From the NCBI GenBank assembly GCA_026936325.1, contig JAPTHN010000003.1, forward strand, positions 99,729,538 through 99,793,537: a DNA stretch of 64,000 nucleotides. Direction: 5' to 3'. Under the pieces are notes generated by a model that ran no database searches, was not told the DNA's origin, and was given only the letters and a program-made list of their open reading frames with translations. This document shows positions 49,677 through 59,551 of the stretch, piece by piece. The position numbers and the translations under genes were made by a program. Position 1 is the first letter of the stretch. The number at the start of each line of letters is the position of its first letter. Source of the stretch: Platynereis dumerilii. Lineage: Eukaryota; Annelida; Polychaeta; Phyllodocida; Nereididae.

Positions 49677-50500
49677 TATATGATAGCAGAATTGCTTAAT
49701 GTGAGTCTTCAAAGACTGTATGTAATCATTTGGGAACTATTTCATATTATATTTTTCTATGGTCTAATAAAGGAATATTGCTGTCTGTCTGTCTGTCTGT
49801 CTGGCTGTCTAGCTGTCTGTGCACTCTACACCCCAAGGACAGACTGCTCAATGACAAAAACAAAACAAAAACAAGTTTATATTGCAGGGATCACTTTATT
49901 CCCTCCTTTTCACAATATTGTCAAGTAATTTGTTATTTCATTCATTCTTTTTTGCTTCACAGAGCTCCTCCATTTCACTTCATCTAAAAACAGGACATTC
50001 TCTTTACTTGTATTGTTGAGGAAGAACAATCCCATCATTGGGCACAATGGTGAACTGCTCCTAGCAACATTTAACAGAAATAGGTAGGGGGAAGATGGTG
50101 GGGGGGGGGAGTCTTCACTTGACAGAGGGGTCCAAAGGGAGGCTTAATTTCCTAAGGTCAAGGCCAAACAAAGTGGCTTAATGAAGAAGAATGTTTTCCG
50201 GAAATTTCCAGATTCAACATCATTCAAGTGAAATTTCATTTAATGTACATGTATCAATAAGTCATGATCCAAGAAGTTGGTATAAAATGTCTGAGTAGAT
50301 CATAAAAAATGTCTAAGTAGATCATCTACCACTGGCAGCAAGTTCATGAGCTCTGCCAATTTTCTGGTTTTAACACGGAATACAAATTTTCACCGAAGAA
50401 TCACTTACAGGATATTGGTGTTATAAATTTCTAGATTACGGATATACTACTATTTCTGGAGTTTATGGTGCTTTTTAAAGGTTTTTATGAAAGTTTTTAA
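49677..50500. other. Non-coding sequence with CTGT microsatellite
   Basis: A CTGT array at 49782-49815 follows AATAAAGGAATATTG and might be the tail of another LINE, but no coding remnant precedes it. There is a poly-G run near 50100. The 5' end of LINE B probably lies late in this stretch or just after it but cannot be placed. Confidence 0.4.
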
Positions 50501-50635
50501 CTATCATTTACGAATTTTTGGAATTAAGTAGGACAGAGTGTTTTTGTCAGATATGAGTTATGACAAACACAAGTCCAGTGTTGAGTGACTGATCTTCCAG
50601 GGATTACTGTCCACACTTTGTTGATATATTATACA

Positions 50636-51913
50636 ATGGCAGGCAAAGGATCAGCAAAGAAATCAAAGAACTGTTCACAGAATGTAAACAAAGGTGATGT
50701 CACAAGACACTGCATGCCCATGTGTGTATACGAGGGGAAGGAGACTAATGAAGATGATATGATGAGATGCTGTCTTTGCATGGCCTGGTATCATTACAAG
50801 TGTGTTGGGCTTGATGATGAAGAAACAGGAATATGGAACTGTCCCTTCTGCAGATGTATCAGCGATGACATGCGCCACATCAAGAAATTTGCAGAGAAAA
50901 TGGAAGATGTAGTTGAAATGTTGTCAGAAACAGTGAAGACCCTTTCTCAAGACTACAAGTCCGTGAACGAACGTCTCCTGAAGAAAACAGAAGAGTATGA
51001 CAAAATGCAAAATGAACTGCAGTCCATGAAGGTCAAGGTCAGTGAATTGGATGGCAAGTTAAAGAAGGAAGCCTGTGGAACTTCTACCACAAGTCAGAGG
51101 GACCTGCTAATAGGAGATTCTACGATTAGTAGTGTTGATCCTGCAAAACTGCACAAGACGAGGGTTCTGACTGTCAAACAGCCAGACGAAACTGTGAGCA
51201 GTGTTAATGACAAACTTGGAGAGCAAACAGGAAAATTCAGGAAAATCGCCATCATTGCCGGAAGAAAAGATGCCGAGCTTGAAGAGAATAATGTCGAAAC
51301 AATCCTTGAAGAATATCGCGAATTGATAAATACAGCTCAGTCGAAGGCCTCCAAACCGAGTGAAGTTGTGGTAAGCAGCATACCCCCGAGAAATGACTGC
51401 AAATCCAAGCAAGCCAAGATCGAACAAATCAATCATGAACTCTCGCAAATTGTTAAAGAATCTGGTTGCACATATGTCAACCAAGATGATATTTTGCGGC
51501 TGAAGGACGGCAGCATCAACCTTGGATTTCTCAACAAGGGAGTTCATCTCACGAACGAAGGTGTAACATGTATGGCCAACAAAATGAATCTTCAAATCAA
51601 GTCTGCCCATACCAACAACATCTGCAAGACTAGACCAAATCGGGACCAGCAACACAGGCCAGTTAGAAGTCAGAGGCAAGAACCATCGGAAGGATATACG
51701 ACGTCTTATCGAAGGGTAGCCAGAGGAGGATATACGTCTTATGAAAAGGGTCACAGAGAAAACCAGGAACAACATACACATGAACATGGTCGAAACTGTT
51801 ACTATTGTGGTGAGAAAAACCATGTGGTGAAGAATTGCAGACATGGGAGACCAGTAACGTGTAACACTTGTGGTAAAAGAGGTCACAAGTCTAAGTTCTG
51901 CAGTGTAGCATAG
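50636..51913 (+). CDS. LINE B ORF1: PHD finger, coiled coil, SGNH-hydrolase-like domain, two CCHC knuckles
   Basis: 425 residues from the first ATG (50636). Residues 26-72 form a Cys4-His-Cys3 PHD finger (CLCMAWYHYKCVGL, WNCPFC). A coiled coil spans about 77-145. Residues about 155-322 resemble the SGNH/GDSL esterase found in CR1/L2 ORF1 proteins: LLIGDST with the nucleophile Ser162, then AGRKD and KGVHLTNEG with His304. Two zinc knuckles are exact C-x2-C-x4-H-x4-C: CYYCGEKNHVVKNC (388-401) and CNTCGKRGHKSKFC (409-422). The knuckles should bind element RNA; PHD and esterase roles in LINEs are not settled. Lys211 and Lys301 stand where the family usually has Asn and Asp, so hydrolase activity is doubtful. 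Confidence 0.9.
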   Translation: MAGKGSAKKSKNCSQNVNKGDVTRHCMPMCVYEGKETNEDDMMRCCLCMAWYHYKCVGLDDEETGIWNCPFCRCISDDMRHIKKFAEKMEDVVEMLSETVKTLSQDYKSVNERLLKKTEEYDKMQNELQSMKVKVSELDGKLKKEACGTSTTSQRDLLIGDSTISSVDPAKLHKTRVLTVKQPDETVSSVNDKLGEQTGKFRKIAIIAGRKDAELEENNVETILEEYRELINTAQSKASKPSEVVVSSIPPRNDCKSKQAKIEQINHELSQIVKESGCTYVNQDDILRLKDGSINLGFLNKGVHLTNEGVTCMANKMNLQIKSAHTNNICKTRPNRDQQHRPVRSQRQEPSEGYTTSYRRVARGGYTSYEKGHRENQEQHTHEHGRNCYYCGEKNHVVKNCRHGRPVTCNTCGKRGHKSKFCSVA

Positions 51914-51988
51914 AAGATTGGCCAGGAAGAGAGTGCCGCATGTCGTACTTTTGATCTGCATGGAACCGGCACCACTTTAGAGCAACGG

Positions 51989-54962
51989 ATGAACATTGCT
52001 TATCTAAATGTGAGAAGTCTTCTTCCAAAAATTGACCAAGTTAGACATATGGTGATGACCAACGACATTGACATATTGGGCCTTGGTGAAACCTGGATTG
52101 ATAATAGTGTTTTGGATGGTGAGATAAGTATCGATGGCTATGACATTTTGAGGAAGGATCGCAACAGGCACGGTGGAGGTGTCTTATTTTACATCAAAAA
52201 TAATCTTTCATACAAGCACATTGATATTTCTAATCACATTGAATGCATTTGGATTAAAGTTGATATTGACTCTCAGTCCTGTATGCTTGGAAATATTTAC
52301 AGACCACCAAGTAGCACTGAGGATTATCTTAATTCCATTTTAGATTCAATTGAGGCTGCATCGCTAAACTGTGACTCTATGATAATCATTGGTGACCTCA
52401 ACTATGACTACAAATTTGACGAATCTCTGGCTAAAAATCCTATACATAACATTGAATGCCTGTACAATGTTAAGCAGCTAGTTGAGTCAGCCACCAGAGT
52501 AACTACAACTTCGTCATCCTTGATTGATGTTATTTTGTCTAATATGGGAGATAACCATATTAAAACAAAGGTGATACCTGTGACAATGAGTGACCACTAT
52601 CTGATATTTACAAGCCTCAAAAGTTCTAAAAAAGTACCTGGAAAACACAAAACAGTTCGCTACAGAGACTTCAAGAACTTCGATGCTGAGAAATTCCTCC
52701 GCGATCTTCAAATTCAAATGGATATTATAATGAATCAGCATATTACCGATGTTCAATCCTTGTGGAATAATTTTAAAAATGCTTTTCTTCATGTGTCTGA
52801 TGAATATGCTCCTTTCAAAACAATGAGATTGAAAAACAGATATAATCCCTGGTTTACTCCAAATATCACACGACTTATGTATGAAAGAGATAATTTGCAC
52901 AAAAAGGCTACTAGATCAAAATCAACAGAAGACTGGGGACGCTACAGACAATCAAGGAATAGAATAACAGATTTATTAAGAAAACAGAAAAGTGATTATT
53001 TTGAAAAAGAGATCAGTGCATGTGTTGATAATCCCAGCAAATTGTGGAAGAAAATTAATTTCCTAAATGGCAAGAAACAAAACAATTCATCAACAAAGGA
53101 TATAACAGCACAACAGTTTAATGAATACTTTGCTAATATTGGCAAACTGACATCCAATGGAAACAACAACAAACAAGGGATTACTTGGAAAAATCCACCG
53201 TGCATCCACACATTCAAGTTTGTTGACATCTGCTCAGCTGATGTTCTCAAAATTATTATGTCTCTTGATAGTGAATCTTCAAACGATGTTCTTAACTTTG
53301 ATAGCAAGCTTCTGAGGCTTTCAGCAGATATAATATCCCCGATTCTTGCTGAAGTGTTTAATTCTTCTGTGTCCCAAGGTGCAGTGCCATCATATTGGAA
53401 GTTCTCTCGCTCGACCCCCATTTACAAGGGCAAGGGAGAAAAAGACAGTCCAGGAAATTACAGGCCCATTTCAGTTATAGGACACATAGCCAAGGTGCTT
53501 GAGAAATTGGTCCAAAAACAGCTATTATTATATCTTATAAGTAATGACTTAATAAGTGTTGACCAATCGGCATACAGACCACGTCATAATACGCAGACAG
53601 CACTCCATAGGGTCATTGACACTTGGATTGAAGGAATTTGTGATGGACTAATGACCGGGGTGTGTTTTCTTGATATTCGCAAGTGCTTTGACTCAATTGA
53701 CCATGAACTATTAAGAATTAAATTATCACATTATGGCATTCAATCTAAGGAACTTGAGTGGTTTTGTAGCTACTTAAATAATAGGTCACAAATTGTAAAT
53801 CATGGTAATAATGTATCTGACATCCAAAATCTTGATATTGGCGTGCCCCAGGGTTCAGTTTTGGGCCCAATTTTGTTTACAATTTTTATAAATGATGTCA
53901 CACAATCTGTTGCTAATGGTACCTGTAATCTTTATGCAGATGACACAGTTGTTTACTTTCAAGGTAAAACATGTGCTGAAATAAATGTCTCTCTTCAAGA
54001 ATGTATAACTGATCTGTCAAAGTGGTATAAAGATAATAACCTCACTCTTAATGCAAGTAAATGTGAAGTCATGTTACAGGCGATTTCATTAGTACGCGAT
54101 TCTAAAGTTCTTGGTCCACAAAATACATGGCATTTTTGGCTTATCTGATTGGTTAAGACCAGACAGAACGTCACACAGCTGATATACTAAACGTAGCAAG
54201 TGCTTGTTTAGCATTGATTCCTCACTGCCAAGTGTGAATGACAAGAATCGCATGGTAATGAAATCACCTGTAATTGCATCTCAAAGGAAATTTATTTCTG
54301 ATTCACTGTGTATAGATTTAAATGGTCAACAGCTTGATAATGTTTCATGTGCCAATTATCTAGGTATGAAGATTGATGACAATATTAACTGGAATTTGTA
54401 TGTAAACAAACTATGCTGTAATGTTTCTCTTAAACTTAGACAACTTCGCAGATTAGTGGGTTTAGTTTCGGCAGAGTTGTTAGCTAAAATCTATAACAGT
54501 ACAATACAGACATGCATAGATTATGCCATAAGTGTTTGGGGTCAAACAACAGATCAAAATGTTTATAAAATACAACGACTCCAAAACTTAGCTGCCAGGA
54601 TAATTACTCAGAACTTTGATTTTATTAACAGCAGAGGAATTGATATTGTGAGAAATTTGAATTGGATGAATGTTAGACAGAGATGTCAATATTTTACAGT
54701 TTTATTAATGTTTAAAAGTATTCATGGTTTGTGTCCTAATTATATGAGTGATAATATTACAATGCTGTTTGATGTGACTGGAATGAATACAAGAAGCCAT
54801 CCTATGAATGTTTATGTGCCAAGGCCTAACTGTGATATGTTCAAAAAGACTTTTGCTTATTGTGGTGCTGTTTCCTGGAACTCTTTACCTGATCAACTTA
54901 AAGATATTAACGATTTTAACGCATTTAAAAGATGCCTGAAAACCCACATTTTAACCTCTTAA
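51989..54962 (+). pseudogene. LINE B ORF2: endonuclease-reverse transcriptase, interrupted by a MITE
   Basis: The ATG at 51989 lies 75 bp after the ORF1 stop. The N-terminal APE endonuclease shows LNVRSLLPKID, GLGETWID, GNIYRPP, IIGDLNYDY and SDHYL. The reverse transcriptase shows NYRPISVIG, FLDIRKCFDSIDH, GVPQGSVLGPILF and catalytic YADDTVVYF. The frame is broken at 54077 by a 194-bp element and continues in the thumb and C-terminal region (CIDLNGQQLDN, YLGMKIDD, IQRLQNLAARII) to the stop at 54962. Apart from the insertion I saw no damage. It is related to LINE C and more distantly to LINE A. Confidence 0.9.
54077..54270. mobile_element. 194-bp MITE inside LINE B ORF2
   Basis: Terminal inverted repeats CAGGCGATTTCATTA (left) and TAATGAAATCACCTG (right) differ at one base over 15; similarity continues to GCGATTCT. 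TA lies on both sides (54075-54076 and 54271-54272). Taking out the element and one TA leaves the LINE reading frame continuous, which confirms the ends. TA duplication suggests a Tc1/mariner-type source. No coding capacity. Confidence 0.88.
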
Positions 54963-56160
54963 TCTATTTACATGTTTTATCGTTTTTAAACTTTTACTCA
55001 TTTTGTATATATATCTGTACATTGATATATTTGTTCTTAATGTACATCAGGGTTGGGCACGAGTACACAAGTACTCGTGTACTCGTGTACTCAAGTACAT
55101 TTTTCCAAGTACTCGCATGTGCTACAGTACTCGTACTCGTACTCGAGTACATTGCTAATGTACTCGTACTCGTAGTGAGTATATCACGAGTACAATTGAA
55201 GCTTCAAAATAGCAAAATTGAACACAAAAGCAAGTGTCTAATATGACAAAATGGTTTATTTAATGCTATAGTTCAACTTTTTAAAACCCTTCAAGGATGC
55301 TTAACTTTAGTTTAGTTGTATAATTTAAAGAGCTACTTTTTAAATTATATAACTCAACTAAAGTTATATATAATGTGTTATGTGAAAATGGAAATGATAT
55401 AATGAGCAATCCTTTTGTAAACTTAGACCTGGACAACTTTGTGATTCACACAATTATAAAGAATAAGCTATTAGAGCTTTTTTTCCTAGCGATTTTGAGC
55501 TGTAATCACCAAAGATTACGATTATGGACACTTAGAGGATTACTGGCTACTTACAATAACAGTGTTAAACAAGCAAACACTCAAACAGTTTACATTTCAG
55601 AAGCTGTGAAAGTCACAGTGCAATATTCATGTTTTTGCCATGCTTCATTGAGGCACATCAAGCATTCAAGGTTGATGTGAGACTGTCAAATTGTAATGCT
55701 CCAACAGCAATCATGAGCTATCCAAAGTTGCACATTCGATTTGTCTGCTGTGGATGTTGCATTCTATCCAGTTAATTGTTGTTAATTCAATCAGTAAAAT
55801 CAATGAATTCACGACCTTGAATTGTTGGCATACACATGTGAAAAATCTCAGTCACCTGCAGCTGTAGTCGCAGTGTCAGTGTCACCCAAGAGAGCTTTTT
55901 TCCTCGGTGATTATGAATTGTAATCTCTCCAAATGGCGACTAAGGGGATTACTGACCACTGAGGAAAACAGTGTTAAAAAGCAAGCACTGTCGACAGTTA
56001 AATTTATACATACCCAGTGTGTGGGACATTTTACTTGTTCAGTATAGACACTGACACAAGGGACCCACTATTATTATTAAAAGTATAACAAATGCCTGAA
56101 GCAACAGGTATACTTTTTATAGAAGATAGTAAAAATACTTGTTATTACAAAATGTGTTCA

Positions 56161-56186
56161 ATCAATCAATCAATCAATCAATCAAT

Positions 56187-56253
<67 letters not shown>

Positions 56254-56254
56254 G
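56161..56254 (+). repeat. AATC and TCTA microsatellites
   Basis: A short AATC array (56161-56185) followed by a long TCTA array directly upstream of the SINE. Confidence 0.92.
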
Positions 56255-56470
56255 ATGGGGGGAGGGTTGATCTAGTGGTAGCGTGCTGGACTGCCAATCG
56301 CTGGGTTCAGGGTTCGAATCCATGGCAGCTCTTGCCGGGTCACCTGGGCCTATGTTGGACGGCTGTTTCAATCATCCTTCGCCTCATTGCCGTGTCCTCC
56401 TCCTGTCCTAATTAGCCTGCCAAGTGCATAAATACAGGATGTAAAGCCCCAATCATCCATCCATCCATCT
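56255..56470 (+). mobile_element. tRNA-derived SINE
   Basis: A tRNA-like head carries an A box TGATCTAGTGG (56268-56278) and a perfect B box GGTTCGAATCC (56311-56321), 32 bp apart as in tRNA genes. The putative anticodon loop CTGCCAA would read GCC (Gly-like), which is tentative. A tRNA-unrelated body follows, ending AAGTGCATAAATACAGGATG and an ATCC repeat tail. Related tails occur at 1-55 and 44697-44750. The RNA polymerase III promoter is internal; mobility would depend on a LINE, and the partner is not evident here. Confidence 0.88.
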
Positions 56471-56645
56471 ATCTATCTACCTATCTATCTATTCATCTCT
56501 CAATCTATCTGTCCCCGTACATTTTCCTATGTACAATAGTATTGATCGTTTCAATTCAAGTATTTATTTTTCTATCTATCTGTTTATCTGTCTGTCTATA
56601 TTTTTGCTTTTCTTAGCTATCTATCTGTCCCTCTATCTATCTTCA
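56471..56645 (+). repeat. CTAT/CTGT simple repeats after the SINE
   Basis: Imperfect tetranucleotide arrays interspersed with unique AT-rich sequence. Confidence 0.8.
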
Positions 56646-57907
56646 TAGTCGTTGGAGGCTGGTGGCTGCAGCATGGATTGCGGCCATGGAATTCATCTCA
56701 GCCATTTATACCAGAGTGCTGTGATTGAAAATTTCTTACATGTATTCATAATCACTCCACAGTCGCCTCTAAGTCTCCAAGGTGACTGGAACTTGTATAT
56801 AATCACTTGTATAATCACACGACCAACAGTTAATTGCTTAATCTCATTCTCAATCTCAGTCGCCCATAGGTGTTGTATTGGAACCAGGCATTCTCAATGC
56901 AAAATTAATGCATGTATAACTGTTTGAAACAGAAATAACAGCCTAAAAACTGCCATAAACTATTTTTGGCGACTAAAGTCATTCTGGAGATTACAGAGAT
57001 TACAGTTTATAATCACCGAGAAGCTCTAAGTGATGTGATTACACATGTATGAGCACAATATGCTGCTGTGTTTATGTCACTTGTGTCCACAATCTCTCCA
57101 TAGTCGCCTATAAGTAAAGTAACCAATGTGATTGTTACAAGTTTGTATAATCACACGTTTGGCGACCAACAGCATTTTGTATTTGAACCAGGTTTTTTCA
57201 TTACAATAATTATCCATGTGTAAACATGTGAGCCAGAACTTCCAGCTTAATAACTGCAATCAATTCTTTCTCGTAACTGAAGTTATTCCTGAATGTCTCA
57301 GGAGCAACTACACGTATGAGTCGATTATGAACACAAGTGATGCAAAAACTATGGGCATTTTAGCTCCACAGCTGTGAAATTTCCTGAGGAATAGCAGTAA
57401 TCAGTAAAATTATATTTTACATAGACAGCGACTTTAGAAAGAGTGGCATAAGGCAATGACAATTTGTCAAATATAGCTATAAATAATAAACCATATACAA
57501 AGCATTCATGATATTAACAAAATTGTCTCAGAATAAAATAGGAAGTATGTGAAAATAATATTATTCAATTGGTTAACGTGAAATTAATGGCAATTATGTA
57601 ATACAATTAACTGCAGGCTGTGCTCCTCAAGTGAACAAAACTTCTGTGCAATTCATAATCGCTCACATATGTATTGAGATTACAAACCCAACCCTCAGCC
57701 CCCCCCCCCCCCTCACTCTTCCCAAGGTTGTGTTTCTCATTGTTTTCCATTGGGACGAGGCTTTTTCAGTACGAAATCTATGCAGGTGTAACTGAGTGAA
57801 ACAGAACAATAGGCTTAATAACTGTCATCAACTGCTTTTGGCGACTAAAGTCATTTTGCAGATTATGGAGATTTACAACTGTTAATGCCTTAGGAAAAAA
57901 AGCTCTA

Positions 57908-58904
57908 TTGGGCACAACATTGTGGAATATATAGTGTACCATAAAGGTGTTGTCATATACTACAATGCCTGATTTTCGTCATCAAGTCTTAAATAATTAT
58001 TCATTCAGTAACACATATTGAACCACTTTGATTTTGTTTTTAACACATAAGAATTTCACGTTGGTGACTAATAAATTATCTGTGTCTGTACATAGCCGCC
58101 ATTTGCTTTTTTCACACCTTTTTGCGTAAATCAAAACATCATAATTTACTTGCTGATACTGGCCTTATTATCAAAGATACGGTATTTTAACTTGAGCCAT
58201 TGTATTCCACTACTTCTTAATGATATATACAAGTTTTCAAATTATGTTTCTAACCCAATTGGAACCATAATTAGAGCAATTTTCGTTTTGACATTTTTTG
58301 GGTTAAATCGACGCTTTTACAGAAATCTACAATAAATATTTAGTTTACAGGCTCACCATGGCTTATCTTGATTCTAAAAAGAGTGATTTTAGTTCCAATA
58401 TTATACATATGATTTTAACTAACGAAAAATGTTCTTAGCTGAACGAAATAACCATTTCTATACTTGCTATAAATTTATATTGAATTGAATTTGAATTAAA
58501 TTGGTTTATTAAATTTTGCATCAAAAGTTGAATCAGCATACAATTTGAGAATACATATATCATCTTTAAGAATATTAAAAAGTAAATGTAAAATTGAAAA
58601 TAATTCATAACATTAAATGAAATATCAAAAGTACATAAAAACATGAAATTAAAAACGTTTAGTACAATAGGGAAATAAAGACTTGAGTAACGATCTGTAT
58701 TGAGTAAAAGGATTAAAATCATGATGATCATACTGCCTGTCTCCTTGACTGGGAAGAAGGTTATGCAATTTAACAAGTGCATTGAAGTGATTTATTGTAT
58801 TTAATTTTTTGCTAAATCAGCCTTGCCAAGCTTTGATATGCTTTTTTACGAATTCTTGGCACTGAGAAAATATATTAAAATGAAATAAAATCTTACAGAT
58901 GACA
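57908..58904. other. Unassigned interior of the hAT-like element
   Basis: AT-rich, with frames up to 115 codons (58435-58782, minus) that are hydrophobic, low in complexity and without a domain. Nothing else recognised. Confidence 0.4.
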
Positions 58905-59130
58905 TCATCCATTCTCAGTGCAATGAGGCAAAGAATGATTGAAACTGCTGTCCAACACAGGCCCCCCCCCCCCTGTGGGAAATTTGACCTACTGTGACGT
59001 CAGGGGACTTCAGAGTTTCTGATGTCTGTTTTACTGAAGGCGAAGTCAGATGCCGACAGGGCCTGGCGACCCGGCTACATGGATGCGCTCCCTGGACCCA
59101 GCAATTGGCTGCCCCAAAAGTAGCTTCAAA
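58905..59130 (-). mobile_element. Diverged SINE relative with extra internal segment
   Basis: On the minus strand, CCAATTGCTGGGTCCAGGG corresponds to the tRNA-like head of the SINE at 56255, and TGTTGGACAGCAGTTTCAAT with GCCTCATTG corresponds to its body. Between them is about 120 bp absent from the other copy, including a poly-G run. The B box is degenerate and the ATCC tail is missing. It is a subfamily variant or a SINE with an insertion. Confidence 0.65.
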
Positions 59131-59551
59131 GGCCATTTTAAATTAACACAGTTCACTTTTGATTAACAAAGGAGGCTATAAGTAGTAGCCAACACTGATA
59201 TTCTTTATTGGTGCTTAATTATTTTATCTTAATAATGCTTTTATTTCTTTAAATATTGCATAAATGGTTCGAAACTGCATAAATGTACTCGTACTCGTAC
59301 TCGAGTACATTTGAAAGTACTCGTACTCGTACTCAAGTACATTCAGAAAAGGCTGTACTCGTACTCGTACTCGTACTCGTAGATGTGGCAAGTACTCGTA
59401 CTCGTACTCGAGTACATTTGCATGTACTCGTGCCCAACCCTGATGTACATATTCATGTTTTTAACAGGGTCTACCTGAAAAACAGTTTTACTGAGTGTAT
59501 ACACCCTGTGTAAATATATTTAATAAATAAATAATAAATAAATAAATAAAA

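Larger units (their letters stand above)
55472..57907. mobile_element. Nested inverted-repeat element with repeated GTAATC/GGCGACT blocks
   Basis: A perfect 17-bp inverted repeat TAGAGCTTTTTTTCCTA stands at 55472-55488 and 57891-57907. Related ends occur inside: AGAGCTTTTTTCCTCGG near 55893 and, inverted, CCGAGAAGCTCT near 57016. Between them the block TTGGCGACTAAAGTCATT followed by GATTA recurs near 56968 and 57837, with a weaker copy near 57140-57290. This suggests one element inserted into or duplicated within another. No coding capacity; superfamily unassigned. Confidence 0.6.
55048..59442. mobile_element. hAT-like element (4.4 kb) with ACTCGT subterminal arrays
   Basis: Perfect 20-bp terminal inverted repeats, CAGGGTTGGGCACGAGTACA, are flanked by an exact 8-bp duplication ATGTACAT (55040-55047 and 59443-59450). 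Ends and duplication length point to the hAT superfamily. Next to each end are arrays of GTACTCGT-type repeats (55060-55195 and 59285-59430), plausible transposase-binding sites. No transposase frame was found, so the copy is non-autonomous. The interior holds a further inverted-repeat element, SINEs and microsatellites. It sits in the 3' UTR of LINE B. Confidence 0.9.
50501..59551 (+). mobile_element. LINE B: two-ORF CR1/L2-like LINE interrupted by a MITE and a hAT-like element
   Basis: The order is a 5' UTR of uncertain start, ORF1 (50636-51913), a 75-bp gap, ORF2 (51989-54962) interrupted at 54077-54270 by a MITE, and a 3' UTR interrupted at 55048-59442 by a hAT-like element. It resumes at 59443 and ends in an AAATA-type tail at about 59551. 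The 3' end (GAAAAACAGTTTTACTGAG, TGTAAATATATTTAATAAAT) resembles LINE C. Without insertions the element is about 4.5 kb. No target duplication was identified. Confidence 0.85.

Noticed and set aside
49782-49815. CTGT array as the tail of another LINE A-like element
   Set aside because: The preceding sequence does not match the LINE A 3' UTR and no coding remnant lies upstream.
51107-51961. 284-codon minus-strand frame opposite LINE B ORF1
   Set aside because: Antisense shadow of ORF1, whose PHD, coiled-coil, SGNH and CCHC motifs fix the coding strand.
56255-56330. Possible functional tRNA gene
   Set aside because: A and B boxes are good, but the acceptor stem does not pair convincingly and the sequence continues into a SINE body and tail repeated elsewhere.
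56092-56415. 107-codon frame across the TCTA array and SINE
   Set aside because: Consists of microsatellite and tRNA-derived SINE sequence; the A and B boxes explain the conservation.
58435-58782. 115-codon hydrophobic minus-strand frame
   Set aside because: AT-rich low-complexity translation inside a non-autonomous transposon; no domain or conservation.
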